Positions 38,733-47,310 are shown, counted from the stretch's first letter. The stretch is 64,000 nucleotides of DNA from an uncultured Oceanospirillaceae bacterium (GCA_937136055.1 CAKZOD010000029.1:16303-80302), one strand, 5' to 3'. Program-made: numbers and translations. Notes: generated from the letters alone by a model not told the origin.

Positions 38733-39755
38733 TTATTTGTAGCTACGTGCGATATCGCGAAGTTCAGCCAGTGCTGCTTTTGCATCGACACCGCGCTTTT
38801 TCACGAGCTCATACCAAGTTTCATCCATGCCTTTTGTAAGGTTACGAAATTCCTCAGCCATTTTACCGTCAGCTGCTACCATGTTGATGTTAACACCTTC
38901 ATCTTTAGCAGCTTGTAACCCTGCTTCATCAGCAGCATCCCATGCAGCTCCCGCCATCGCAGCAAGTTTTTCACCTGAAACAGAGCGGATAGCCTCACGG
39001 TCTTTTTCGCTTAGTTTCGCCATGAAATCCGGCGAGATGAACATTGAGAAACTACCTAAGTACATACCACCTGGTAGGGCAACAACGTTTTTAGCCACTT
39101 CTTTTAAACGCAGTGTTTTTTGCTCGCCCATTGGGATGAAGATACCGTCGATAACACCTTGCTGCATCATCTCGTAAACCTTAGTTGCCGGTGCGCCAAC
39201 GGCTGTTACGCCCATGCGCTTGCCAAGTTCGCCTTGAATACCACCGCCTAAACGAATTTTTCTCGACTTCAAATCGGCTAAACTGTCGATCGGCTTAGCA
39301 AGGTGAATTTGACCTGGTCCGTGAGTGAAAAGGGTTAGAACTTCTAAGCCTTCATGCTCTTGTGCTTTAGCAAAGTATTTGTTGAATACTTTCCAGTGAG
39401 CAACAGAGGCTGCTTCTGCATTAACACCTAATAATGGAATCTCAACGGCTTGTGTTAGCTTGAAGCGACCCGGTACATAACCGTGGTAACCAAAACTTGC
39501 ATCAATGGCACCATCTTCTACTAAATCGAACATGGTTTTAGGGTGACCTAAACCGTATTCCATTTTGATTTTTACACGCCCTTCAGTGGCTTTCTCAACC
39601 CAGCCTGCCCATGTAGGCCAAACGGTTGCGTTTTGAGCGTGAGTAGGCGGTAACCATGATCCAACTTTAAGTGTTGTTTGTGCAAGTGTTACTTGTGAAA
39701 GGGTTACACCTAGCGCTACTGTGCCAGCTAGCTTAAGAAAATTTCTTTTTATCAT
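38733..39755 (-). CDS. TRAP transporter periplasmic binding protein (second operon)
   Basis: A 340-residue binding protein whose signal peptide MIKRNFLKLAGTVALGVTL resembles a Tat-like KRxFLK start followed by a hydrophobic core and LAQ cleavage. The mature domain carries SLADLKSRKIRLGGG, with the family's ligand-binding Arg, and GAPATKVYEMMQQGVIDG. ATG 39755 is chosen because AGGAG lies 8 bases upstream; the frame is open 21 codons farther but lacks a site. It is the first gene of the operon and lies about 240 bases downstream of shared operator copy 3. Probably binds the aromatic acid used by the module. Confidence 0.9.
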   Translation of the reverse strand: MIKRNFLKLAGTVALGVTLSQVTLAQTTLKVGSWLPPTHAQNATVWPTWAGWVEKATEGRVKIKMEYGLGHPKTMFDLVEDGAIDASFGYHGYVPGRFKLTQAVEIPLLGVNAEAASVAHWKVFNKYFAKAQEHEGLEVLTLFTHGPGQIHLAKPIDSLADLKSRKIRLGGGIQGELGKRMGVTAVGAPATKVYEMMQQGVIDGIFIPMGEQKTLRLKEVAKNVVALPGGMYLGSFSMFISPDFMAKLSEKDREAIRSVSGEKLAAMAGAAWDAADEAGLQAAKDEGVNINMVAADGKMAEEFRNLTKGMDETWYELVKKRGVDAKAALAELRDIARSYK

Positions 39756-40436
39756 TAGTATTGCTCCTGAGGTGGGATTTTGCATCTGAGTAAACTGGTA
39801 AACAATGCTGGGTAACATTGTTTTAGGGCTGACTCTTTCTTGTTTTTATTTAGTAAACGTATCCGTTCGTTCTTAATAATCAAAGATGCTTGGTAAGCTA
39901 AGCTAGATTAAAAAGCAGTATTGAATACTCACGGATATATTTGTCAGTGTCGCAAGATACCTTATTTAATCTGCGTGATTACATAGAAAGAGAGCACAAA
40001 ATTATTTCCATAATGGAATTAATCAGAGCATATTATTCTCGCAAATAGCATTTTGTGTATAAGGCTTTACTAATCGTTATAAGCTGTTTGTTGATTTAGC
40101 TTATGCGACACAGTAAATTAGTATATTGTCAACATACTGTATCATTAAGCTGTTGGCAACTGGATAAACTGTTTAGCTGTGATTTATTTTTGTGCAATAC
40201 CCATTTTGGGGGAGTGAATATTACTTTTAACACCGCTTTACAGGTGTTGTTGCTATGATTTGATAATTAAAGCCCCTAAAATAATCGCCACAGAAGTCTT
40301 TGTCTTAACAGTACACCGCTAAGCTCGATAGTGTTGGCAAGCGATTAACCTTTTGGGTTTAGTCTTGGTATTTGATTAAAGCGATTAAAAGCCACAAGCT
40401 TCTCATATAATAAAAAGCGAATTATTAGGAATTACA
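39756..40436. promoter_or_regulatory. Divergent promoter region TRAP operon 2 / paaX
   Basis: These 681 bases separate the aromatic module from the paa cluster. They hold shared operator copy 3 at 39998-40023 and the paaX ribosome-binding site at 40427. No ORF or RNA gene was recognised. Confidence 0.5.
39998..40023. promoter_or_regulatory. Shared operator, copy 3 (upstream of second TRAP operon)
   Basis: The core TTTCCATAATGGAAT (40005-40019) matches copies 1 and 2, with TTCC and GGAA arms around a 5-base AT-rich centre. It lies about 250 bases upstream of the binding-protein start. Confidence 0.65.
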
Positions 40437-41363
40437 TTGGACTGCATTGATCAATTAATAACAAAATTTAAGCAGCAGCGACCTATTCGAGGTGGCTCTT
40501 TAATTATGAGTATCTACGGCGATGCGATAGTGCCTCGTGGTGGAAGTGTATGGCTAGGTAGCTTGATAAACCTACTTGAGCCACTCGGTCTAAACCAACG
40601 TTTGGTACGCACCTCTATTTTCCGCCTAACTAAAGATGGCTGGTTGTCCTCAACTCAGGTAGGGCGCAGAAGCTACTATAAAGTAACCGATGCAGGTATG
40701 CGCCGATTTCAGTTGGCGTTTAAACGTGTGTATGGTGAGCTGCACCCGCAATGGCAAGGGGAGTGGGATCTTTTGCTCACTAGTGCACTTGATCAAGATG
40801 CGAGAGTAGAGCTTAAAAAAGAGCTGCGTTGGCAAGGCTTTGCAAGCGTCTCCTCCGGCGTCTTAGCGCATCCAAACTGCGATGCTAAAGAGTTACACGA
40901 TACGCTTGCTGATCTAGGAATACAGCAGCAAGTGATCCATATGAAATCCCAGCTACAAGGTGAGAGTGCGCTTGCAACCCTTAAAGAGTCTGTCAGTAAG
41001 TGGTGGGATCTTGAGGAGCTAGCACAGGAGTATCAACAGTTTATTGATACTTTTACACCTATCTTGCCTGAATTACAAAAAGCTCAAGCCAATGATGGGG
41101 ATTTAGATCCTCAGCAATGCTTTTTGTTGCGCACATTAATGATCCATCAATATCGTCGCCTACTATTAAAAGATCCACATTTGCCTGAGCAGCTTTTACC
41201 TATCGGCTGGGCAGGTAATACCGCCAGAGCACTTTGCCAGAATGTTTATTTGCTTTGCTATAAAGCATCTGAGGAATATTTAACGCAGACACAAGAGACA
41301 GCACAAGGTCAGCTACCGGCACCGAGTGCGAGCTTCTACTTGCGCTTTGGGGGAATAAACTGA
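40437..41363 (+). CDS. paaX: Phenylacetate catabolon repressor PaaX
   Basis: This 308-residue protein matches PaaX: RGGSLIMSIYGDAIVPRGGSVWLGSLINLLEPLGLNQRLVRTSIFRLTKDGWL covers the winged-helix region, and the central and C-terminal parts follow the family. PaaX represses paa promoters until phenylacetyl-CoA binds. The start is a TTG with AGGA six bases upstream; no suitable ATG lies before the conserved region. It is convergent with paaK and separated from it by a strong terminator. Confidence 0.93.
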   Translation: MDCIDQLITKFKQQRPIRGGSLIMSIYGDAIVPRGGSVWLGSLINLLEPLGLNQRLVRTSIFRLTKDGWLSSTQVGRRSYYKVTDAGMRRFQLAFKRVYGELHPQWQGEWDLLLTSALDQDARVELKKELRWQGFASVSSGVLAHPNCDAKELHDTLADLGIQQQVIHMKSQLQGESALATLKESVSKWWDLEELAQEYQQFIDTFTPILPELQKAQANDGDLDPQQCFLLRTLMIHQYRRLLLKDPHLPEQLLPIGWAGNTARALCQNVYLLCYKASEEYLTQTQETAQGQLPAPSASFYLRFGGIN

Positions 41364-41417
41364 TTTGACAACAAGCTATGAGCTAAAAGCTAAAGTCGAA
41401 AAGAGAAAAGAGTTAAG

Positions 41418-41448
41418 CGCTGGGCTGAACTTAAACAGTTGCCCAGCG
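41418..41448. terminator. Bidirectional terminator paaX / paaK
   Basis: A GC-rich 8-bp stem (41418-41425 with 41441-41448), with an additional 4-bp AACT/AGTT pairing inside the loop, lies between the two convergent stops. Confidence 0.75.
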
Positions 41449-41462
41449 TGACTAAGAAAGAA

Positions 41463-42749
41463 TTAGCGGTTATCGGTTACGCGAATTGCTTTGCCTTCAG
41501 ATCTTGCCAAAGACTTTGGTTCCAGTAATGAAACTTGGCAGGAAACCCCGATAAAGGTTTTGATTTTGTGCTGAAGTTCTTTCGCGAGTTGTTCATTGTT
41601 TGCATTGCTTACATCTGTCGCTTCAACTTGCAGCTTAATGCTATCCATGTTGCCTTTCTTATCCACTGTAATGTGATAGTGGGGGCTGAGTTTATCGATA
41701 GACAGTAGTTGCTCTTCAAACTGTGTAGGGAAAACGTTTACGCCACGGATGATTAACATGTCATCAGAGCGGCCCGTAATTTTATCCATACGGCGCATTG
41801 AACGAGAAGTTGGCGGCAGTAAGCGGGTTAAATCACGGGTGCGGTAGCGAATAATTGGCATAGCCTCTTTGGTTAAGCTGGTAAAAACAAGCTCGCCTTC
41901 TTCGCCATCTGCAACTAGCTCACCAGTTTCAGGGTTGATAATTTCAGGATAGAAATGATCTTCCCAAATGACAGGGCCATCTTTGCTTTCAATACACTCT
42001 TGTGCAACACCTGGGCCCATGACTTCTGATAAACCGTAAATATCAACGGCGTCAAAACTCATTCGCTGTTCAATCTCATCGCGCATGGCGCGTGTCCAAG
42101 GCTCTGCACCGAAAATACCACAACGCAGTGCAAGCTTCGCAGGATCAATGCCTTGGCGCTCGATTTCATCTGCAATGTTGAGCATGTACGAAGGGGTCAC
42201 CATAATTAGATCAGGGTCAAAATCGCGAATCAGCTGAACTTGTTTCGCAGTTTGGCCCCCTGACATTGGAATAACCGTACAGCCCAATCTCTCGGCACCA
42301 TAATGGGCACCTAGCCCGCCGGTAAATAATCCATAACCGTACGAGATGTGAACTTTGTCCTGCTTGCGCCCACCGGCAGCATAAATAGAGCGTGCGACAA
42401 CATTCGCCCATGTGTCTATGTCATTTTGCGTATAACCTACTACTGTTGGTTTACCTGTAGTGCCAGATGAGGCGTGAACACGCACAATGTCTTCCATTGG
42501 CTTTGCAAAGAAACCGAAAGGGTAGTTGTCTCTTAAGTCGCTCTTTCCTGTAAAAGGGAATTTGGCTAAATCTTCTAGGCTTTGTAAATCATCAGGATGA
42601 ACACCGTGTTGGTCAAATTTTTCACGGTAAGCCTTTGAGTTTTGATAGGCGTGTTTAACGCTTTCTTTAAGGCGTGAAAGCTGTACGGCACGAAGCTCAT
42701 CGATCGAAGCATTTTCTATGGCGTCTAAGCCAATTTTAGATTCTGACAT
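41463..42749 (-). CDS. paaK: Phenylacetate-CoA ligase
   Basis: A 428-residue adenylate-forming enzyme with the ATP-binding loop SSGTTGKPTVVGYT at residues 94-107, YGLSEVMGPGVAQEC around 230 and the C-terminal GRSDDMLIIRGVNVFPTQ region of PaaK. It activates phenylacetate to phenylacetyl-CoA, the inducer of the pathway and first committed step. It is divergent from paaZ across a region with a candidate PaaX site. Length matches the PaaK family (about 430-440). Confidence 0.95.
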   Translation of the reverse strand: MSESKIGLDAIENASIDELRAVQLSRLKESVKHAYQNSKAYREKFDQHGVHPDDLQSLEDLAKFPFTGKSDLRDNYPFGFFAKPMEDIVRVHASSGTTGKPTVVGYTQNDIDTWANVVARSIYAAGGRKQDKVHISYGYGLFTGGLGAHYGAERLGCTVIPMSGGQTAKQVQLIRDFDPDLIMVTPSYMLNIADEIERQGIDPAKLALRCGIFGAEPWTRAMRDEIEQRMSFDAVDIYGLSEVMGPGVAQECIESKDGPVIWEDHFYPEIINPETGELVADGEEGELVFTSLTKEAMPIIRYRTRDLTRLLPPTSRSMRRMDKITGRSDDMLIIRGVNVFPTQFEEQLLSIDKLSPHYHITVDKKGNMDSIKLQVEATDVSNANNEQLAKELQHKIKTFIGVSCQVSLLEPKSLARSEGKAIRVTDNR

Positions 42750-43025
42750 TTAGCATTCCTGAAATTTTTTTATGTTTTTACAGATTATTTTTGTTTACTT
42801 TAGGGTGAAGTTATACTTAAAATTGATAAAGGTCAATTTTTTTGTATCACTTTAAAAGTCTACTTAGAGTGATCGACGAAATAAAAACAACGACAATAAA
42901 GTGCGCTAAGACAGTATTTACACTGGCCAAAACACCATTTTTTGGTGGTTATTTCTGTTCTGATAAATTTTGAAGGCGTACCTTCTAAAGTGCTTTTGCA
43001 AGTCAAACGTGACGAGGTTCAATCC
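42750..43025. promoter_or_regulatory. Divergent promoter region paaK / paaZ
   Basis: This 276-base region drives both genes. It contains the inverted repeat ATCACT-N16-AGTGAT (42846-42873), a candidate PaaX or other operator; PaaX sites known in E. coli also contain TGAT/ATCA half-sites. A GAGG ribosome-binding site for paaZ lies at 43014-43017. The operator assignment is inference. Confidence 0.45.
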
Positions 43026-45074
43026 GTGAAAATAGAAAGTTATGCCTGTGGGCAATGGGTAACAGGTGAGGCAAAGGCAACACCTTTAATGAGTGCTGTT
43101 AATGGTGAAGTGATTGGCAATGTGCATTCTATGCAATCTGGCTTTGATCAGATGCTCAGTTATGCACGTGAAGAAGTGGCGCCTAAGTTACAATCTTTAA
43201 GTATTCACGACCGAGCTAATTTATTGAAAGATTTAGCCAAACATTTAATGGCTAAGAAAGAAGATTTTTATGAAATTTCGCTGCATAGCGGTGCGATTAG
43301 AAGTGATAGCTGGGTGGATATTGAAGGGGGTATAAGTACGCTTTTTAGTTATTCAGGTATTGCTCGGCGCGAATTAACCAATGAGCGCTTTATCGTAGAA
43401 GGTGATATGCAGCCGCTTTCTGCAAAGGGCTCGTTTGCAGGGCATCACATTTTAACCTCTAAAAAAGGTGCTTCTGTTCACATTAACGCCTTTAACTTCC
43501 CTGTGTGGGGTATGCTTGAAAAGATCGCCCCTTCATTAGTCGCAGGCGTACCCGTTATCGTAAAACCCGCTACTGTCAGCTGTTATCTGACACAAGCGGT
43601 CGTGCGTGAAATCGTTGACAGTAAAATATTACCAGAAGGTGCAGTACAGCTAATTTGCGGTAGCACAGGTGATTTACTGGATCATTTAACCAATCAAGAT
43701 GTGATTACCTTTACAGGTTCTGCTGCAACTGGGCAGATGTTAAAAAATCATCCCAACATTTTGCGCAACTCTATCCCATTTACCATGGAAGCAGATTCTT
43801 TAAATGCTTCAGTGCTCGGCGCTGATGTAACAATCGATATGCCAGAGTTTGATCTGTTTATTAAAGAAGTACATCGTGAAATGACCACGAAAGCTGGGCA
43901 AAAGTGTACGGCCATTCGCCGTGCTATCGTACCCGCTGCAATGATAGATAGCGTCGCTAGTGCGTTAAAAGCGCGTTTAGTAAAAACTGTGATTGGTGAT
44001 CCTAATAGATCGGATGTGCGCATGGGGGCTTTAGTCGGTGCTAGTCAATGTGCAGATGTTGCACAAAATGTTGCTATTTTAAAGCGCGATTGTGAGCAAG
44101 TAGTGGGTGATTGGAGTGATTACAACGTCGATGCTCAAGAGATTGAAAAAGGGGCATTCTTCCCGCCAACAGTATTGATTTGTCATCGTCCATTTGATGT
44201 TGAATCAGTGCACAGCGTTGAAGCCTTTGGTCCTGTCGTTACTTTGATGCCTTATGAAGGCAATGATCAAGCGGTGAAGTTGATGCAATTAGGTGAAGGT
44301 TCCCTAGCGGCTTCTGTGTTTAGTTATGATTTAGATAACGGCGTTGATCTTATTCATCGCGGTGCATCTTACCATGGGCGTATGTTGTTGCTTAACCGTG
44401 AAAGTGCAAAAGAATCAACGGGTCATGGCTCGCCAATGCCATCCCTTGTTCACGGCGGTCCAGGTCGTGCTGGTGGCGGTGAAGAGCTTGGTGGTGTGCG
44501 TGCAATTAAACACTACATGCAACGCACTGCAATACAAGGCTCGCCAAATGCATTAAGCGCACTTACAAAAGAGTACATGCGCGGTGCAGATAGAAAGCTG
44601 GATAAAGTACACCCGTTTAGAAAGAACTTTGATGAGCTGGTGATTGGCGATGCACTCAAAACGCACCGTCGTACAGTGACAGAAGCGGATATCGTTAATT
44701 TCGGTTGTTTATCAGGTGACCATTTTTATGCGCATTTTGATGAAATCGCCGCGAAAGACTCTTTCTTTGGAAAGCGCGTTGCCCATGGCTACTTTGTAAT
44801 ATCTGCTGCTGCTGGTTTATTCGTGGACCCAGGTGAAGGCCCTGTCATCGCTAACTATGGGATTGACAGCTTACGTTTTATCGAGCCTGTGGGGATTGGC
44901 GATACTATCCAAGTGACGATTACCGCTAAACGTAAAGTTAAGAAAGCGAGACGACCAGATGAAGATCGTCACACAGGGATTGTTATTTGGGATGTAGAAG
45001 TACATAACCAAAACCAAGAGTTGGTGGCACTTTACGATATTTTAACGTTGGTTGAGCGTGCGGATCAGGCGTGA
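43026..45074 (+). CDS. paaZ: Oxepin-CoA hydrolase / 3-oxo-5,6-dehydrosuberyl-CoA semialdehyde dehydrogenase
   Basis: This 682-residue fusion has an aldehyde-dehydrogenase domain (about 1-520, with HINAFNFPVWGMLEK, TFTGSAATGQ and the catalytic-Cys segment KAGQKCTAIRR) and a C-terminal MaoC-type hydratase domain (FGCLSGDHFYAHFDE). PaaZ opens the oxepin ring and oxidises the resulting aldehyde. A GTG at 43026 is chosen because GAGG lies 8 bases upstream and the length then equals E. coli PaaZ (681); the frame remains open 28 codons upstream. Followed by a terminator and a MITE-like element. Confidence 0.96.
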   Translation: MKIESYACGQWVTGEAKATPLMSAVNGEVIGNVHSMQSGFDQMLSYAREEVAPKLQSLSIHDRANLLKDLAKHLMAKKEDFYEISLHSGAIRSDSWVDIEGGISTLFSYSGIARRELTNERFIVEGDMQPLSAKGSFAGHHILTSKKGASVHINAFNFPVWGMLEKIAPSLVAGVPVIVKPATVSCYLTQAVVREIVDSKILPEGAVQLICGSTGDLLDHLTNQDVITFTGSAATGQMLKNHPNILRNSIPFTMEADSLNASVLGADVTIDMPEFDLFIKEVHREMTTKAGQKCTAIRRAIVPAAMIDSVASALKARLVKTVIGDPNRSDVRMGALVGASQCADVAQNVAILKRDCEQVVGDWSDYNVDAQEIEKGAFFPPTVLICHRPFDVESVHSVEAFGPVVTLMPYEGNDQAVKLMQLGEGSLAASVFSYDLDNGVDLIHRGASYHGRMLLLNRESAKESTGHGSPMPSLVHGGPGRAGGGEELGGVRAIKHYMQRTAIQGSPNALSALTKEYMRGADRKLDKVHPFRKNFDELVIGDALKTHRRTVTEADIVNFGCLSGDHFYAHFDEIAAKDSFFGKRVAHGYFVISAAAGLFVDPGEGPVIANYGIDSLRFIEPVGIGDTIQVTITAKRKVKKARRPDEDRHTGIVIWDVEVHNQNQELVALYDILTLVERADQA

Positions 45075-45403
45075 GCTAAAGCAGAGAATCACCAGTTATT
45101 AAGCTGATGCTAAATAACTGGTGAACCTGTGAAGTACTAGGGAAACAGTGAATAAGTCCCTAGATGTTCCCTGTGGATAACTAAGAGGCCAGATCCGCGA
45201 AAGAAGGCGCAGTGAATGGCGAGTCCTTTACAAGCTTTCTGACAAAGGAGATGGCCTCTTAGAGATCCACCCTACGGGGCATGCAGGATATTCCGTGCTC
45301 ATCGTTAATGCATTTCGCCGGGCAACCAGCCCGCCTGTATGCATTGCCTTAATCACGAAAAATCCTGCATGCCAGGGGCGTCTAGGACTTGTTCACTGTT
45401 TCC
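45075..45403. other. Intergenic region paaZ / paaY, filled by a terminator and a mobile element
   Basis: These 329 bases are almost entirely accounted for by the paaZ terminator (45089-45124) and a 263-bp MITE-like element (45141-45403). Nothing else was recognised. Confidence 0.7.
45089..45124 (+). terminator. Terminator-like hairpin after paaZ
   Basis: A perfect 12-bp stem (45089-45100 with 45113-45124) with a 12-base loop, 14 bases after the paaZ stop. No T-run follows. Confidence 0.65.
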
Positions 45404-45407
45404 CTAA
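45137..45407. mobile_element. MITE-like palindromic element with IS5-type ends
   Basis: Terminal inverted repeats at 45138-45164 and 45381-45406 (TAGGGAAACAGTGAA...) differ by one substitution and one indel. Flanking tetranucleotides are CTAG (45137-45140) and CTAA (45404-45407), both of the YTAR type preferred by IS5. The 263-bp body (45141-45403) is built of three more inverted repeats. These are 45181-45191 with 45252-45262 (11 bp, perfect), 45278-45289 with 45362-45373 (12 bp), and, nested in the latter, 45307-45313 with 45339-45345 around a CGGGC/GCCCG hairpin. No ORF of useful length is inside. The ends resemble the IS5-family element at 63795, so that transposase type may mobilise it. 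Copy number elsewhere is unknown. Confidence 0.75.
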
Positions 45408-45991
45408 CTTTTAGGGCGAACATTATCATTTTTGTATCTTGGTCTATCGGCTTCTACTTCACGTAAAGGTGCTGTTTCACGCAAACTGCTGATGCAGCGC
45501 TGAGCTAGCTTTACATACTCATTGGTACCGGCTTGTTTCCAGTTGAGTTCGCTATCTTTCACCTGGCGGACGCATTTTGCAGGGGTGCCCATGACCATTG
45601 AGCGCGCCTCAAATTGACTGTTAGCTTTAACAAAACTGCTAGCAGCAATGATAGATTCACGACCAATAACGCTGTTATCCATAACGACTGCGTTCATGCC
45701 GATGAGGCAATCAGGCTCAAGAATACAGCCGTGCAAGACAGCACCGTGACCAACATGTGAATGAGGTTTTAAGATGCAGTCCCCACCTGGAAAGCTATGG
45801 ATTACACAGGTGTCTTGAACATTGCTGTTTTGCTGTACATGGATACGCCCAAAGTCACCCCGAAGAACGGCGCCTGGGCCAATGTAGCAACCGGATTCGA
45901 TGATAACATCACCGATGATTTCAGCGCTGGGATGAACGAAGCTATCTTGAGCAATAACGGGAATATGTTGATCTAAAGCATATATCGGCAT
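45404..45991 (-). CDS. paaY: Phenylacetate pathway thioesterase PaaY (gamma-carbonic-anhydrase fold)
   Basis: A 195-residue left-handed beta-helix protein with hexapeptide repeats and the PaaY stretches SFVHPSAEIIGDVIIESGCYIGPGA, LRGDFGRIHV and HVGHGAVLHGCIL (metal-binding histidines). PaaY removes CoA from dead-end epoxide-derived products of the pathway. ATG 45991 matches the E. coli N-terminus (MPIY); an upstream in-frame start at 46027 is less likely. The TAG stop coincides with the boundary of the MITE-like element. Divergent from paaG. Confidence 0.93.
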   Translation of the reverse strand: MPIYALDQHIPVIAQDSFVHPSAEIIGDVIIESGCYIGPGAVLRGDFGRIHVQQNSNVQDTCVIHSFPGGDCILKPHSHVGHGAVLHGCILEPDCLIGMNAVVMDNSVIGRESIIAASSFVKANSQFEARSMVMGTPAKCVRQVKDSELNWKQAGTNEYVKLAQRCISSLRETAPLREVEADRPRYKNDNVRPKS

Positions 45992-46020
45992 AGAAACACT
46001 CTTAAAATTGAAACGAGAAA

Positions 46021-46035
46021 CGTGCAAAGTGCACG
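46021..46035. promoter_or_regulatory. 15-bp palindrome between paaY and paaG
   Basis: CGTGCA-AAG-TGCACG is a perfect inverted repeat with 6-bp arms lying in the 62-base gap between divergent paaY and paaG. It is a candidate operator. It does not match the inverted repeat upstream of paaZ. Confidence 0.45.
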
Positions 46036-46053
46036 AGACGATAAAGGTAAATT

Positions 46054-46851
46054 ATGTTCAACACGATACAGATAGAAATAAAAAAATCAATTGCTTGTAT
46101 CACACTAAACCGCCCAGACAAGCTCAACAGCTTTAACGTGGAAATGCACACTGAGTTGTCACAAGCATTCGATCAAGTGGCGGCAGATAAAACCATCAAT
46201 GCAGTTATTTTGACCGGTGCAGGACGCGGTTTCTGTGCAGGGCAAGATCTTAGCGATCGTGCGGTTAAGAGTGATCAGGAAGCACCGCAAGCGGTGAACC
46301 TGGGTGCATCAGTTGAAAAGTATTACAACCCACTTATCCGTAAAATTAGTCATTTAGATAAGCCTGTGATTTGTGCATTAAACGGTGTTGCAGCGGGTGC
46401 TGGTGCCTCTATTGCAATGGCGTGTGACATTGTTGTGGCATCTAATAAAGCATCTTTTATTTTGGCATTTTGTGCTATTGGTTTAGTGCCTGATTCAGGT
46501 GCCAGCTGGCATATGATTCGCAACTTAGGGCTTGCGCGCACTAAGGCACTCGCAATGCTTGGCAATAAGCTGACGGCAGAAAAAGCACTTGAGTGGGGAT
46601 TGATCTGGCAAGTCAGTGAAGCAGATGATTTCTTAAACGATGCTTATGCAATTGCAGAGCAACTTGCCGCTAAACCGCCATTGGCAGTTGCTGCGACTAA
46701 AGCTTTGGTTAATAAGAGTTTTGATAAAGTACTAGATCAGCAATTAGAAGAAGAGCGCATGTTAATGCAGCAGCTCGGCCAAAGCGAAGATTACAAAGAA
46801 GGGGTGGCAGCTTTCATGGAAAAGCGCCCAGCAACGTTTAAAGGTTGTTAA
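46054..46851 (+). CDS. paaG: 1,2-epoxyphenylacetyl-CoA isomerase PaaG
   Basis: A 265-residue crotonase with PaaG-specific stretches LTGAGRGFCAGQDLSDR, VEKYYNPLIRKI and KPVICALNGVAAGAGAS (oxyanion hole). The catalytic Asp lies in GLVPDSGASW, where ordinary hydratases have Glu residues. It rearranges the ring epoxide to the oxepin and also isomerises a later double bond. First gene of paaG-paaI-paaJ-GNAT; its stop is directly followed by the paaI ATG. Confidence 0.94.
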   Translation: MFNTIQIEIKKSIACITLNRPDKLNSFNVEMHTELSQAFDQVAADKTINAVILTGAGRGFCAGQDLSDRAVKSDQEAPQAVNLGASVEKYYNPLIRKISHLDKPVICALNGVAAGAGASIAMACDIVVASNKASFILAFCAIGLVPDSGASWHMIRNLGLARTKALAMLGNKLTAEKALEWGLIWQVSEADDFLNDAYAIAEQLAAKPPLAVAATKALVNKSFDKVLDQQLEEERMLMQQLGQSEDYKEGVAAFMEKRPATFKGC

Positions 46852-47256
46852 ATGCAAATCGAGCAAAAGATTAATCAAGTACTCTCCCAAGATAGCGCTT
46901 CAAAAATGCTGGGTATTCACCTCATTAAAGTGGATGAAAGCAGCATTGAAATGGGGATGCAAGTCACAGCCAGTATGACCAATGGTTATGATATTTGCCA
47001 TGGTGGTATTATTTTCTCTCTCGCGGATACGACACTGGCTTTTGCCTGTGTTGCACTGGGGGCAACAGCGCTGACGCAATCTGCTCAAATTGATTATGTG
47101 AGCAGTGCCCAACTCGGTGACAAGTTGCGTGCAGTGGGAAAAGTGATTAATAGACGCAAGCGTAATATTTGCTGTGATATTGAAGTTTATAATCAGCAAG
47201 ATGCGCTTATTGCTTTAGTCAGAGGGCGTCAGCTGGTGGTGGCTGAGCCAAGTTAG
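46852..47256 (+). CDS. paaI: Hotdog-fold acyl-CoA thioesterase PaaI
   Basis: A 134-residue hotdog protein with the family motif DICHGGIIFSLADTTLAFA, which contains the catalytic Asp and the HGG turn. PaaI hydrolyses ring-hydroxylated phenylacetyl-CoA and protects the pathway from CoA trapping. No gap separates it from paaG (TAA-ATG), so they are translated together. Size fits the family. Confidence 0.92.
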   Translation: MQIEQKINQVLSQDSASKMLGIHLIKVDESSIEMGMQVTASMTNGYDICHGGIIFSLADTTLAFACVALGATALTQSAQIDYVSSAQLGDKLRAVGKVINRRKRNICCDIEVYNQQDALIALVRGRQLVVAEPS

Positions 47257-47280
47257 TTCAGAGCTGTAACTGAAACCCTT

Positions 47281-47310
47281 AAAACTTATTAAAACTTATT
47301 ATAACTAATT
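47281..47310 (+). repeat. 10-bp tandem repeat upstream of paaJ
   Basis: AAAACTTATT occurs twice in direct succession and is followed by a degenerate third unit ATAACTAATT. The period equals about one helical turn, as in curved A-tract DNA. It lies about 90-120 bases upstream of the paaJ start and may mark a promoter. Confidence 0.5.

Noticed and set aside
45141..45403. Integron attC or CRISPR-like interpretation of the palindromic element
   Set aside because: No integrase, no direct-repeat/spacer pattern and no attC core sites; terminal inverted repeats with YTAR flanks fit a MITE better.
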